A stretch of DNA of 64,000 bases from Streptomyces sp. TLI_105 (GTDB lineage: Bacteria > Actinomycetota > Actinomycetes > Streptomycetales > Streptomycetaceae), in assembly GCF_900105415.1 (NCBI RefSeq), contig NZ_FNSM01000001.1, positions 620,001-684,000 of the forward strand, in the 5' to 3' direction. The position numbers and the translations under genes were made by a program. A model generated the notes under the pieces. It saw only the letters and a program-made list of their open reading frames with translations. It was not told the origin of the DNA and searched no databases. Positions 50,236 through 61,466 of the stretch are shown here, in pieces (the first letter of the stretch is position 1; every line of letters begins with the position of its first letter).

Positions 50236-50463
50236 CGAGTGACGGTTGTCGAGGCTGGAACCTAAAGGTCTGAACCAGAGGCGTCAAGAAGGCCCGTTCC
50301 TGCCGGAGCCGCTCCATGGGCGCCCTGCGGCACTCACCAGGGGGGACCTGGAGTTCAAGGTTGTGAATAGGTCGGAGAGCGTCACGGCGGCCCGTGTCGT
50401 CGGGGCGGGCCCGCCTTCCGTACGATTCCCCCCGTTGCCACTCATACGTCTGAAGGAGATCCC

Positions 50464-50964
50464 ATGGCCCAGGTCACGCTGAAGGGCAGCCCCGTGCAGG
50501 TCAACGGCGCCCTGCCGACCCCCGGCAGCCAGGCCCCCGACTTCACGCTCGTCGCCGAGGGGCTGGCGGACAAGTCGCTGAAGGACTTCGCCGGTCTGCG
50601 CAAGGTCCTCAACATCTTCCCGAGCGTCGACACCCCGACGTGCGCCTCCTCCGTCCGCGCCTTCAACGAGAAGGCCGGACAGCTGGACAACACGGTCGTC
50701 CTCTGCATCTCCGCCGACCTGCCCTTCGCCCAGGCCCGCTTCTGCGGCGCCGAGGGCCTGGAGAACGTCAAGAACCTCTCGACGCTCCGCGGCCGCGAGT
50801 TCCACACCAACTACGGCGTGGAGATCGCGGACGGGCCGCTCGCCGGCCTGACGGCCCGTGCCGTCGTCGTCCTCGACGAGAACGACACGGTGCTGCACGC
50901 GCAGCTCGTGGGCGAGATCGCCGAAGAGCCTGGCTACGACGAGGCGCTCGCCGTCCTGAAGTAG
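50464..50964 (+). CDS. tpx: thiol peroxidase Tpx
   Basis: This 166-aa atypical 2-Cys peroxiredoxin has the peroxidatic Cys60 in [15 protein letters not shown] and resolving Cys94 in [10 protein letters not shown]. It is the length typical of Tpx. It reduces hydrogen peroxide and alkyl peroxides with thioredoxin as partner. AAGGAG lies 6 nt before the ATG. Its neighbours fur and katG make this a peroxide-defence cluster. Confidence 0.96.
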   Translation: MAQVTLKGSPVQVNGALPTPGSQAPDFTLVAEGLADKSLKDFAGLRKVLNIFPSVDTPTCASSVRAFNEKAGQLDNTVVLCISADLPFAQARFCGAEGLENVKNLSTLRGREFHTNYGVEIADGPLAGLTARAVVVLDENDTVLHAQLVGEIAEEPGYDEALAVLK

Positions 50965-50996
50965 TCCTCGGCGGTCCTCACCGGCACAGGACGCGA

Positions 50997-51034
50997 AGGA
51001 GCCCTCCACCGACACCGGTCGGTGGAGGGCTCCT
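50997..51034. terminator. bidirectional terminator between tpx and fur
   Basis: A perfect 17-bp stem (50997-51013 with 51018-51034) and a 4-nt loop lie between the convergent tpx and fur genes, 15 nt short of the fur stop codon. Confidence 0.9.
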
Positions 51035-51049
51035 GTCGTATCACCGCAC

Positions 51050-51460
51050 TCAGGCGCACCCCGGGCAGAGTCCCCGGTAGATCACGTCCGCCTTCGACAC
51101 CGCGAAGCCGAACCGCTCCGTCGGCGGGAGGACCACGAGCGGGTCACCCGAGGGGCGGACGTCACGGATGAGCCCGCAGTTCGAGCAGACCAGGTGCTGG
51201 TGCGCGCGGTGCGCGTTCGGGTCGTAGCGCTTGGCCCGCCCGTCCATGGAGAGCTCCACGACCTCCCCGAGGGCGACCAGTTCGCCGAGGGTGTTGTAGA
51301 CCGTCGCCCGCGCGATCTCCGGCAGGCGCTCCACCGCGCGCGCGTGGACCTCGTCCGCCGTGAGGTGCACGTGCTCCCCGGCCAGGACCTCCGCGACCAC
51401 GCGGCGCTGGGACGTCATCCGCCAGCCGCGTGCGCGCAGGCGCTCCAGCAGGTCACTCAT
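51050..51460 (-). CDS. Fur/PerR-family repressor (FurA/CatR-like)
   Basis: This 136-aa regulator has an N-terminal winged helix (about residues 8-80; MTSQRRVVAEVLAGEHVHLTADEVHARA, then ARATVYNTLGELVALGEVVELS). The dimer domain has HQHLVCSNCG and a C-terminal CPGC, the structural-zinc CxxC pairs. Actinobacterial homologues beside katG are peroxide-sensing PerR-type repressors of catalase-peroxidase. It is divergent from katG. A TGGAC-AAG-GTCCA operator lies between the two genes. Confidence 0.93.
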   Translation of the reverse strand: MSDLLERLRARGWRMTSQRRVVAEVLAGEHVHLTADEVHARAVERLPEIARATVYNTLGELVALGEVVELSMDGRAKRYDPNAHRAHQHLVCSNCGLIRDVRPSGDPLVVLPPTERFGFAVSKADVIYRGLCPGCA

Positions 51461-51498
51461 GTTTCACCTCGGAGACGTAGGCAAACTTGGGGTTCTTC

Positions 51499-51526
51499 TT
51501 GACTTGGACAAGGTCCATCGTAGGAT
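51499..51526 (+). promoter_or_regulatory. katG promoter with repressor site in the spacer
   Basis: A vegetative-type promoter (TTGACT, 16-nt spacer, TAGGAT) reads toward katG. The spacer holds a perfect inverted repeat TGGAC-AAG-GTCCA (51505-51517), where a bound Fur/PerR dimer would block RNA polymerase. Confidence 0.7.
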
Positions 51527-51634
51527 CGGTTTCGTAAATGGCCAAGGGACAGGAAGATTCCAGCACGGCGGGAGAAGCACACGTGTCACCCGCGCCAGGC
51601 CCGTCCGCCGAAACGCACTTCCTGAGCACAGTGA

Positions 51635-53884
<2,250 letters not shown>

Positions 53885-53913
53885 TCCTCGCCGCCGATCC
53901 TCGGCGCGACTCC

Positions 53914-53955
53914 GGGGCCGGCCCGGGTGGCTTCCACGCCGCCCGGGCCGGCCCC
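53914..53955 (+). terminator. strong hairpin terminator after katG
   Basis: A 14-bp perfect stem (53914-53927 with 53942-53955), extending by about three further pairs, lies 30 nt past the katG stop codon. Confidence 0.85.
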
Positions 53956-54094
53956 GTTCGACGCCCGTCCCGAATCGACGCCCTGACGATCCGTCAGACA
54001 ACCGAAGGGCGTTCGGCACCGTCCTCACGAAACGAGAGTGGCACCGGGGAAGCCGGAAACCAGGCCTCCCGTCGGTGCCTCGACGAGATCGATC

Positions 54095-56905
54095 GTGAGG
54101 AAGACCGCTTTGATACGTGTCACACGCGGCGTGACCACCGCCGTGGCTTTACTCGCGCTGACGGCGGCGTCGCCCTGGCCGGCGTCCGCGCAGCCATCAC
54201 CCGCATCACCGCAGGCCGGATCATCGGGGAGCCCGTCCGGTGACCTCACCCTCCCCGAGGGCTGGCAGGTCACCGGGGACGGCGCGGGCAGGCAGCTGGT
54301 CTGGACGTCGCCCGAGCGCGTCCCCGCGGGCGACGCCCGGATCGAGTTCCGCGCCGGCGAGCGGCTCCTCGGCCGTCCGCTCCCCCGGCCGGACGGCCGC
54401 TCCTTCGCCCTGCCCCTCGCCGGCCTCCGGCTCGAAGAGGGCAGGGAGCTGCGGGTGACGGCCGGTGGCCGTCGGCTCGACGCGGCGGGACGCGCCGGCT
54501 CCGCGCGCGAGCGTCCCCCCGCCCCCGCCGCCGTGCCGGAGGCGCCGCTTCCCGCGAACCCGGTCGACCCGGGAGTGCCGGGCCGCTACCGGACCGTCAG
54601 CGGCGAGTACGCCCTCAGGTCCGTACGACTGCCCGGCCTCCCGCAGCCCGTCGAGATGCGCGCCACGGTCGTCGGCCCGACCGGAGCACCCGGCAAACGG
54701 CCGGTCGCCCTCTTCCTGCACGGCCGCCACGACACCTGCTACACCCCGGGGACGGAGGACGTCCGGATCACCTGGCCGTGCCCGGCGGGCACCCGGCCGA
54801 TACCGAGCGAGCAGGGATACCTGCGCGCCCAGCGGCTCCTGGCCTCGCAGGGGTACGTGACGGTGTCCGTCGCCGCGAACGGCGTCAACGGGCAGGACGA
54901 GAACGTCGAGGACGCCGGCGCCCAGGCCCGCTCCTCCCTGGTCCGGCTGCACCTCGCCCGCTGGGCGGACTGGTCCGCGCACCGGGCCTCCGCCCCGGCG
55001 GCCGTACGGAGGACCGCGCCCGCCGACCTCTCGCGGGTGCTCCTCGTCGGACACTCCCGGGGCGGCGAGGGCGTCAACCGGGCGGCGCTCGACAGCCTGA
55101 ACCCGCCGCCCGCCGCCCAGGACGGCTACCGGGGGCCCGTACGGTGGAAGATCCGCGGCAACGTCCTGATCGGGCCCACGGTGTTCGGCCAGAACCCGGC
55201 CCCCGACGTGCCCTCCACCACCATCCTGCCGGGCTGCGACGGCGACGTGTCCGACCTCCAGGGCCAGATCTACGTCGACGGCACCCGTGGCGTCAGCCGG
55301 GGCACCGCCCTGCACAGCGCGGCCTACGTCGTCGGCGCCAACCACAACTTCTTCAACTCCGAGTGGACTCCGGGGCAGGCGAAGGCGCCGGCCATCGACG
55401 ACTTCTCGTCCGACGACGGGATCGACCCGGTCTGCTCCCCCGGCACGGCGACCCGTCTGACGGCGACCCGGCAGCAGGCCGTCGGCGCCACCTACATCGC
55501 CGCGTCCGCCCGGCTGTTCGTCGGGGGCGACGACGCGGTCCGACCGCTGCTCGACGGCACCGGCCGCCGGGCGCCGTCGGCCGGACCGGCGCGGGTCCTC
55601 ACCCACGCCGTCGGCGCGCACCGCACGCCCGCGTTCCTGCCGGGCCCCTCGGTCACCGTCTCCGGCGGCGGCCGGCCGTGCGCCCAGATCGACCCCGACG
55701 CCGCCCGCGCCTGCCTGTCGCCCGAGGAAGGCCGGTCGCCGCACTTCGCGTTCTGGGAGACGTCCCCGGAGCCAGGCCGCGACGCCGTCGCGCTGAAGTG
55801 GACGGGCCCGGGAAGCCCGGCCGCGGTGCGCCCGGCCCGGCCGGTCTCCCTCGCGGGCGCCGAGTCCCTCGCGCTGCGCGTGGTCGTGCCGCCCAACAGC
55901 ACCGGCACCGAGCTCGACGTCGCCGTGACCGACGCCTCGGGCCACCGCGCACGCCTGGGCCGCGCCCGCGTCGACGGACTGCCCGGAAGCCCGCGCACCG
56001 CCGCGTACTGGAGCCGCGAGATCCGCGTGCCGCTGGCCGCCGCCGCCCGGGCGGGCCTGGACCTGAAGCGGATCGGCACGCTCGAACTGACCCCGCGCGG
56101 CGGCGCCGGCCGCGCCTGGCTGATGGACGCCTGGGGCTGGCGCCCCGGCACCCCGGCGGCGAGCCCCGCACCGCTCACGCGCGTCGACGTCGGCCGTCTG
56201 ACGGTCGCGGAGGGCGACTCCGGGGTCCGGACCTACCGGGTGCCGGTGACGGTCTCCGGCCGGGGCAGCGGCCAGGTCCGCCTGTTCGTCCCCGTACCCG
56301 GCACCGACGGGGTCACGTCCCGTACGGTGACGGTGCGTCCGGGACGCCACGACGTCGACGTACCGGTCGAGGTGCGGGGCAACACGCGCTACGGCTACGA
56401 CGTGACGCACGACGCGTTCGTCAAGGCGGTCCGCGGCACGGTGGTCGGAGCGCACCGGGGCGGCGTGACCGCGCGGAACGACGACGCCATGCCGACCGTG
56501 CGCCTGACACCCGTCGCGGACGACGTGACCGAGGGCTCCGCGCTGGACTGGCGGGTGACGCTCTCCGAGCCGGCCGACGCCGAGATCTCGGGCGGGATCC
56601 TCCTCAAGGCGGTGGCCGACGGCCCGGAACTGTCCACGACGGATGTCGACCGGGCCTGGCTGGAGGCGCAGTTCGGCGAGGTGACGGAGCCCGGCAGGCC
56701 GCTGTCCGCAACGCTGGACGGCGGTACGAACCTGTGGTTCTCCGTCCCCGCGGGCCGGACGACCACGGAGGTGACCGTCCCCACGGCCCGGGACGGGGTG
56801 GTGGAACCGACGGAGCTCCTCCGGGGCTCGTCGTACACGTACGACGGGTCCTGGGAGCCGGTCACGGGCCCGGAGATCACGGGCAGGGTGCGGGACGCGT
56901 CATGA
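54095..56905 (+). CDS. large secreted alpha/beta hydrolase with Calx-beta-like tail
   Basis: This protein of about 936 aa has a signal peptide (TRGVTTAVALLALTAASPWPASAQ). After a Pro/Ala-rich region comes an alpha/beta-hydrolase core with VALFLHGRHDTC, nucleophile elbow LLVGHSRGGEGV (Ser321) and NHNFFNSEW (candidate His). Downstream are beta-rich domains, and the last 130 residues read like Calx-beta repeats (VTEGSALDWRVTLSEPADAE). Esterase/lipase activity on an extracellular substrate is inferred. The start is uncertain: GTG 54095, an upstream GTG at 54038, or TTG 54110 with AGGAAG 6 nt ahead. Confidence 0.82.
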   Translation: MRKTALIRVTRGVTTAVALLALTAASPWPASAQPSPASPQAGSSGSPSGDLTLPEGWQVTGDGAGRQLVWTSPERVPAGDARIEFRAGERLLGRPLPRPDGRSFALPLAGLRLEEGRELRVTAGGRRLDAAGRAGSARERPPAPAAVPEAPLPANPVDPGVPGRYRTVSGEYALRSVRLPGLPQPVEMRATVVGPTGAPGKRPVALFLHGRHDTCYTPGTEDVRITWPCPAGTRPIPSEQGYLRAQRLLASQGYVTVSVAANGVNGQDENVEDAGAQARSSLVRLHLARWADWSAHRASAPAAVRRTAPADLSRVLLVGHSRGGEGVNRAALDSLNPPPAAQDGYRGPVRWKIRGNVLIGPTVFGQNPAPDVPSTTILPGCDGDVSDLQGQIYVDGTRGVSRGTALHSAAYVVGANHNFFNSEWTPGQAKAPAIDDFSSDDGIDPVCSPGTATRLTATRQQAVGATYIAASARLFVGGDDAVRPLLDGTGRRAPSAGPARVLTHAVGAHRTPAFLPGPSVTVSGGGRPCAQIDPDAARACLSPEEGRSPHFAFWETSPEPGRDAVALKWTGPGSPAAVRPARPVSLAGAESLALRVVVPPNSTGTELDVAVTDASGHRARLGRARVDGLPGSPRTAAYWSREIRVPLAAAARAGLDLKRIGTLELTPRGGAGRAWLMDAWGWRPGTPAASPAPLTRVDVGRLTVAEGDSGVRTYRVPVTVSGRGSGQVRLFVPVPGTDGVTSRTVTVRPGRHDVDVPVEVRGNTRYGYDVTHDAFVKAVRGTVVGAHRGGVTARNDDAMPTVRLTPVADDVTEGSALDWRVTLSEPADAEISGGILLKAVADGPELSTTDVDRAWLEAQFGEVTEPGRPLSATLDGGTNLWFSVPAGRTTTEVTVPTARDGVVEPTELLRGSSYTYDGSWEPVTGPEITGRVRDAS

Positions 56906-56978
56906 GCTGACGCGAGGTGACGGAAGCGGGGCGGCCGGCGGATCCCTTCGGGGGCGCCGGTCGCCCTGCGCCACGCCA

Positions 56979-57175
56979 TGGCACCACATGGCACCACATG
57001 ACGCCGCGTGGCATCACATGGCACCACGCGGCGCCAACCATCACGGCAGCCCCCACCTGGCGCCACACCCACCCCGCAAGACACCACGAAGTTTCCGCAG
57101 GTCAAAGCCAGTTCAGTCAAGAAAGGCACCACCCTCTCCCCCACGGGGCTTGCACATGGCGCCAGAATGGTGCCA
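56979..57175. promoter_or_regulatory. array of TGGCRCCA operator half-sites
   Basis: Near-palindromic octamers of the type TGGCRCCA recur upstream of the RHH gene. A run at exact 10-bp spacing covers 56979, 56989, 56999 (degenerate), 57009, 57019 and 57029. Single copies lie at 57058 and 57124, and a pair at 57157 and 57168 sits in the promoter spacer. Helical-turn spacing of short palindromes is what Arc/CopG ribbon-helix-helix dimers bind cooperatively. Confidence 0.8.
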
Positions 57176-57179
57176 TGAT
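57150..57179 (+). promoter_or_regulatory. promoter for a leaderless RHH-gene transcript
   Basis: TTGCAC (57150-57155), an 18-nt spacer and CATGAT (57174-57179) place the likely transcription start at or next to the A of the ATG at 57186. No Shine-Dalgarno sequence is present. Two operator octamers 11 bp apart fill the spacer. Confidence 0.6.
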
Positions 57180-57185
57180 GACGTC

Positions 57186-57701
57186 ATGGACCTCACCCCG
57201 TATGTCGAGAACCTCCGCCGCGAGCTCGCGGTGGCCGCCGAAGCCGGCGGCGAGGAGGCGCGCGAGCTGGCCGAGCGGCTCACCGCCCCCCTGGAATCGG
57301 CGGCCCGGCTGACCCTGCTCAACGCGCTCTCCGCCGCGACGGACGAGATCACCCGTGAACTCGCCCCCGGTTCGGTCGACGTACGGCTCCGGGGCCTCGA
57401 CCCCGACTTCGTGGTGATGCTCCCGCCCACCGGCGGCGCCCCCGCGGAGCCGGACACCGCCACCGAACCGCTCCCGGCCCCGACTCTCGCCGAGGGCGAC
57501 GAGGGCGGCACCGCCCGCGTCAACCTGCGCCTGCCGGCCCACCTCAAGACCCGCGCCGAGGAGGCGGCGGCGCGCGAGGGCCTGTCGGTCAACGCCTGGC
57601 TGGTACGGGCCGTGTCGGCCGCGGTCGGCGGCGGCACCCGGCCGCGTACGCCGGAGAGGCCCCAGAGCATCGGACAGAGCATCACCGGCTGGGTCCGCTA
57701 G
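57186..57701 (+). CDS. ribbon-helix-helix (HicB/CopG-type) autoregulator
   Basis: This 171-aa protein has an N-terminal helical region (residues about 1-60, YVENLRRELAVAAEAGGEEARELAERL) and a middle that includes LRGLDPDFVVML. The C-terminal ribbon-helix-helix domain (about residues 118-155) reads ARVNLRLPAHLKTRAEEAAAREG, LSVNAWLVRAV. No HicA toxin gene is adjacent, so an antitoxin role is unlikely. The downstream DUF4097 and ABC genes look like its regulon, and its own promoter carries matching operator octamers. The mRNA is probably leaderless. Confidence 0.88.
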   Translation: MDLTPYVENLRRELAVAAEAGGEEARELAERLTAPLESAARLTLLNALSAATDEITRELAPGSVDVRLRGLDPDFVVMLPPTGGAPAEPDTATEPLPAPTLAEGDEGGTARVNLRLPAHLKTRAEEAAAREGLSVNAWLVRAVSAAVGGGTRPRTPERPQSIGQSITGWVR

Positions 57702-57798
57702 CCACACCCCCGGGCCCCACCGCTCCACCCGCACCACCTCACCCACACCGCGTCCCACCTGCGGGGACGACCTGAAGACTCAAGAGGACGGGACAGCC

Positions 57799-58641
57799 AT
57801 GCCTTCTTTCGACACCCCCGAACCGATCTCGGCCACGGCGCGCGTGGAGGCCGGTTCCATCCAGTTCATCGCGGGCGACCGCACCGACACCGTCGTCGAG
57901 GTGCGGGCACGCAACCCGAAGAAGGACCTGGACGCGCGGACCGCGGACCAGACGGAGGTCACGTACGCGAGTGGCGTACTGACCGTCAGGACGCCGAAGT
58001 CCAACATGTTCGGCCGCACCGGCGTCGTCGACGTCACGGTCGAACTGCCCGCCGGCTCGCGGATCGACCTGACCGGCGCCTGGACCCAGGTGCTCGGCGA
58101 GGGCCGGCTCGGCGAGGTGCGCGTGAAGACCTCGGCGGGCGACGCCCGCTTCGACACCACCGGCCCGCTGCACCTGACCGCGTCGCACGGCTCGATCACC
58201 GTGGACCGGGTCGAGGGCAAGGCCGAGATCACCACGAGCTCCGGCAGCCTGCGCGTCGGCCTCGTCGACGGCCCCGCCGTCCTGAAGAACTCGCACGGCA
58301 CCACGACCATCGGTGCCGCGACCGGCGACCTGCGGGTGAGCGGCGCCAACGGCGACATCGAGATCGGCCGCGCCGAGGCCTCGGTCGCCGCCACGACCGC
58401 CCACGGCACCCTGCGCGTCGGCGAGGTGGCGAGCGGCGCCGTCCAGCTGGAGACCTCGTACGGCGCCATCGAGGTCGGCATCCGCGAGGGCGTGGCCGCC
58501 TGGCTCGACGCCCACTCGACCTCCGGCCAGGTGCGCAACGGACTGACCGCGTCCGAGACCCCCGGGAAGACGGAGGACACCGTCGAGGTCCGCGCCCGCA
58601 CCCGCCACGGCAACATCGACATCCGCCGCGCCAAGGCCTGA
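57799..58641 (+). CDS. DUF4097 beta-helix-like protein
   Basis: This 280-aa protein has the DUF4097/adhesin-like repeats: short strands with G-x-(I/L)-x-(V/I) spacing such as GDARFDTTGPLHLTASHGSI, TTSSGSLRVGLVDG and GDLRVSGANGDIEIG, predicting a right-handed beta-solenoid. It has no signal peptide. Such proteins commonly sit between a regulator and a DrrAB-like exporter, as here, 70 nt before the ATPase gene. The molecular role is unknown. Confidence 0.85.
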   Translation: MPSFDTPEPISATARVEAGSIQFIAGDRTDTVVEVRARNPKKDLDARTADQTEVTYASGVLTVRTPKSNMFGRTGVVDVTVELPAGSRIDLTGAWTQVLGEGRLGEVRVKTSAGDARFDTTGPLHLTASHGSITVDRVEGKAEITTSSGSLRVGLVDGPAVLKNSHGTTTIGAATGDLRVSGANGDIEIGRAEASVAATTAHGTLRVGEVASGAVQLETSYGAIEVGIREGVAAWLDAHSTSGQVRNGLTASETPGKTEDTVEVRARTRHGNIDIRRAKA

Positions 58642-58710
58642 GCACCACCTCCGCACCCGGTCACGCACCCCTTCCCCCTTTCCCCCTTCACCCTTCGATC
58701 GGAGGGCCCC

Positions 58711-59706
58711 ATGCCTTCTTCTGTCATGCCCATGATCAATCAAGCGGACGACCGGTCGTCGTCGGCCGCCATCACCGCCGTCGGCCTGCGCAAGTCGTAC
58801 GGCGACAAGACCGTCCTGGACGGCATCGATCTGCACGTCCCGGCGGGTTCGGTCTTCGCTCTGCTGGGTCCCAACGGGGCGGGCAAGACGACGGCGGTGA
58901 AGATCCTGTCCACGCTGGTCACCCCGGACGGCGGGCAGGTGCGGGTCGGCGGCCACGACCTGGCCACCGAGGCGCAGGCGGTACGGGCCGCGATCGGAGT
59001 GACGGGGCAGTTCTCGGCGGTGGACGGTCTGATCACGGGCGAGGAGAACATGCTCCTGATGGCGGACCTGCACCACCTGCCCAGGCCGCAGGGCCGTCGG
59101 GTCGCGGCCGAACTCCTGGAGCGCTTCGACCTCACCGAGGCGGCGAAGAAGCCGGCGTCCACCTACTCGGGCGGCATGAAGCGCCGCCTGGACATCGCGA
59201 TGACCCTGGTCGGGGCCCCGCGGATCATCTTCCTGGACGAGCCGACCACCGGCCTGGACCCCCGCTCCCGGCACACCATGTGGGGCATCATCCGCGAGCT
59301 GGTCACCGGCGGGGTGACGGTCTTCCTCACCACCCAGTACCTGGAGGAGGCCGACCAGCTCGCCGACCGCATCGCCGTCCTCAACGACGGAAAGATCGCC
59401 GCCCAGGGCACGGCCGAGGAACTCAAGCGCCTGGTCCCCGGCGGACACGTCAAGCTGCGCTTCACCGACCCCGGCGCCTACCGCACCGCCGCCACCGCCC
59501 TGACCGGCGCCGCCCGCGACGACGAGGCCCTCACGCTGCAACTGCCCAGCGACGGCAGCCAGCGCGAACTGCGCTCCATCCTCGACTGGCTGGACACGAC
59601 CGGCGTCGAGGCGGACGAACTGACCGTCCACACCCCCGACCTCGACGACGTCTTCTTCGCCCTCACCGCCACCGTCCCCGCCCAGCCGAAGGAGTCCGCC
59701 CGATGA
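58711..59706 (+). CDS. DrrA-like ABC transporter ATPase
   Basis: This 331-aa ATPase has Walker A GPNGAGKTTAVKIL, signature YSGGMKRRLDIAMTL, Walker B IIFLDEPTTGLDP and a His switch region TTQYLEEADQLADRI, where the switch His is Gln as in daunorubicin exporters. The C-terminal region matches the DrrA family extension. It would drive export of a hydrophobic metabolite or drug. Its stop codon overlaps the permease ATG by 4 nt. Confidence 0.95.
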   Translation: MPSSVMPMINQADDRSSSAAITAVGLRKSYGDKTVLDGIDLHVPAGSVFALLGPNGAGKTTAVKILSTLVTPDGGQVRVGGHDLATEAQAVRAAIGVTGQFSAVDGLITGEENMLLMADLHHLPRPQGRRVAAELLERFDLTEAAKKPASTYSGGMKRRLDIAMTLVGAPRIIFLDEPTTGLDPRSRHTMWGIIRELVTGGVTVFLTTQYLEEADQLADRIAVLNDGKIAAQGTAEELKRLVPGGHVKLRFTDPGAYRTAATALTGAARDDEALTLQLPSDGSQRELRSILDWLDTTGVEADELTVHTPDLDDVFFALTATVPAQPKESAR

Positions 59707-60488
59707 GCACCCTGTCCCTGGCCGCCCGTGACACCACCACGATGCTGCGGCGCAACCTCCTGCACGCCCGCCGCTACCCCTCCCTGACCCTGAACCTGCT
59801 GCTCACCCCGGTCATGCTCCTGCTGCTGTTCGTCTACATCTTCGGCGACACGATGAGCGCGGGCCTGGGCGGCGGCGACCGCTCCGACTACATCGCCTAC
59901 CTCGTCCCCGGCCTGCTGCTGATGACGATCGGTTCCACCACCATCGGCACCGCCGTCTCCGTGTCCAACGACATGAGCGAGGGCATCATCGCCCGCCTGC
60001 GCACCATGGCCATCCACCGCGGCTCGGTCATCACCGGCCACGTCATCGGCAGCGTCCTGCAGTCCGTGATCAGCGTGGTCCTGGTCGGCGCGGTCGGCGT
60101 GGCCATCGGCTTCCGCTCCACGAACGCCACCGCCCCGGAATGGCTCGCGGCCCTCGGCCTGCTGGTCCTCTTCGCCCTCGCGCTGACCTGGATCGCGGTC
60201 GGCATGGGCATGGTCAGCCCCAACGCCGAGGCCGCCAGCAACAACGCCCTCCCGCTGATCTTCCTCCCCCTCATCTCCAGCACCTTCGTCCCCATCGACG
60301 CCATGCCCGGCTGGTTCCAGCCCATCGCCCAGTACCAGCCCTTCACCCCCGCCATCGAAACCCTCCGCGGCCTGCTCCTGGGCACCGAGATCGGCCACAA
60401 CGGCTGGCTCGCCCTCGCCTGGTGCCTCGCCCTCACCGCCCTCGGCCACCTCTGGACCAAGAAGGTCTACAACCGCGACCCCAAGTGA
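59703..60488 (+). CDS. DrrB-like ABC-2 permease
   Basis: This 261-aa ABC-2 permease has six hydrophobic segments. Motifs are TLNLLLTPVMLLLLFVYIFG, YLVPGLLLMTIGSTTIGTAV, NDMSEGIIARLRTMAI and a NALPLIFLPLISSTFVP segment typical of DrrB. The ATG overlaps the ATPase stop codon (ATGA), which fits a coupled exporter. It is the last gene of the RHH-DUF4097-ABC unit and is followed by a hairpin terminator. Confidence 0.94.
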   Translation: MSTLSLAARDTTTMLRRNLLHARRYPSLTLNLLLTPVMLLLLFVYIFGDTMSAGLGGGDRSDYIAYLVPGLLLMTIGSTTIGTAVSVSNDMSEGIIARLRTMAIHRGSVITGHVIGSVLQSVISVVLVGAVGVAIGFRSTNATAPEWLAALGLLVLFALALTWIAVGMGMVSPNAEAASNNALPLIFLPLISSTFVPIDAMPGWFQPIAQYQPFTPAIETLRGLLLGTEIGHNGWLALAWCLALTALGHLWTKKVYNRDPK

Positions 60489-60525
60489 CCGGGACGCACC
60501 GCACAAACCGACTCCCCCAGGGCGA

Positions 60526-60552
60526 CGCACACCGACACCACGTCGGTGTGCG
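60526..60552 (+). terminator. hairpin terminator after the DrrB-like permease
   Basis: An 11-bp perfect stem (CGCACACCGAC with its complement, 60526-60536 and 60542-60552) and a 5-nt loop. Confidence 0.8.
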
Positions 60553-60635
60553 CCGCCCGTTCGGTCCCGTCCGGCTCCCCCAGTAGAGTGGGCGGGCTCC
60601 GGAGGGCCGGAGCCGAATCGTGTGTGGGGTGGGGA

Positions 60636-61466
60636 ATGGCGAAGCACCGGCTGTCCAGAAGAGGCCGCTACATAGCGCTGGCGACGACGGCCGTCGCGGT
60701 CGTGGCGGGTGCCGGGGTCGCGGCGCAGACCTCGATGGCGGCCACGGCGTGGCCGGCGCAGAGGACGTACACGGGCCGGGCGTTCGACGCCTGCACGGCG
60801 CCTTCGCTCACCGCGATGAAGGCGTGGAAGAAGGACGCGTACTACGGCGGCGTCGCCGTCTACGTCGGCGGGAAGAACCGCGGCTGCGCCCAGCCCAATC
60901 TGACCAGGTCGTGGGTGAAGTCGGTCGACACGCTCGGCTGGCGGGTCATCCCGCTGTACGTCGGCGCCCAGCCGCCCTGCCAGAAGAGCGGGAACAAGGA
61001 GAGGTTCACCGCGGCCACCGCGGCCTCGGTCGGGGCGAGCAACGCCACCGACGCGGTCGCCAAGGCCTCGGCGCTCGGCATGAAGCCCGGCAGCCCGGTC
61101 TACCTCAACATGGAGCCGTACGACACCGCCGACCAGGCGTGCAACGACGCCACCCTCGCCTACGTGCGGTCCTTCACCAAGACCCTGCGCGCCAAGACCT
61201 ACCGGGCCGGCCTCTACGGCTTCAGCAGCTCCAGCGCCAAGGCGGTCGCCACGGCGAAGGACCGCACGGACCTGCCGGGCAACCTCTGGTACGCCCTGTG
61301 GAACGGCCAGGAGACCACCACCAAGGACTGGCCCTGGGACCCGAAGCTGTACACCGACCACAGCCGCGGCCACCAGTACAAGGCGAACAGCAGGGAGACC
61401 CGCGGCGGCTCCACCATCACCGTCGACCGCAACGCCTGGGACGCCCCGGTCGCCATCGTCGGCTGA
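60636..61466 (+). CDS. secreted DUF1906 (glycoside-hydrolase-like) protein
   Basis: This 276-aa protein has a signal peptide (RRGRYIALATTAVAVVAGAGVAA, cleavage near AAQ at about residue 30). The DUF1906 TIM-barrel-like domain starts with RAFDACTAPSLTAMKAW, contains YGGVAVYVGGKNRGC, WRVIPLYVGAQPPC and VYLNMEPYDTADQACN, and ends in AWDAPVAIVG. Homologues such as mycobacterial Rv2525c are Tat-secreted and thought to act on cell-wall glycans. The conserved acidic residue would be Glu of NMEPYD. Four or so Cys could form disulfides. Function is not established. Confidence 0.88.
   Translation: MAKHRLSRRGRYIALATTAVAVVAGAGVAAQTSMAATAWPAQRTYTGRAFDACTAPSLTAMKAWKKDAYYGGVAVYVGGKNRGCAQPNLTRSWVKSVDTLGWRVIPLYVGAQPPCQKSGNKERFTAATAASVGASNATDAVAKASALGMKPGSPVYLNMEPYDTADQACNDATLAYVRSFTKTLRAKTYRAGLYGFSSSSAKAVATAKDRTDLPGNLWYALWNGQETTTKDWPWDPKLYTDHSRGHQYKANSRETRGGSTITVDRNAWDAPVAIVG

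Noticed and set aside
50264..50279. A DasR-like site (AGGTCTGAACCA) upstream of the alginate lyase
   Set aside because: Matches the dre consensus at roughly 11 of 16 positions and lacks a symmetric centre; too weak to call.
57186..57701. HicAB toxin-antitoxin system
   Set aside because: The RHH domain resembles HicB but no HicA-like small ORF is adjacent on either strand.
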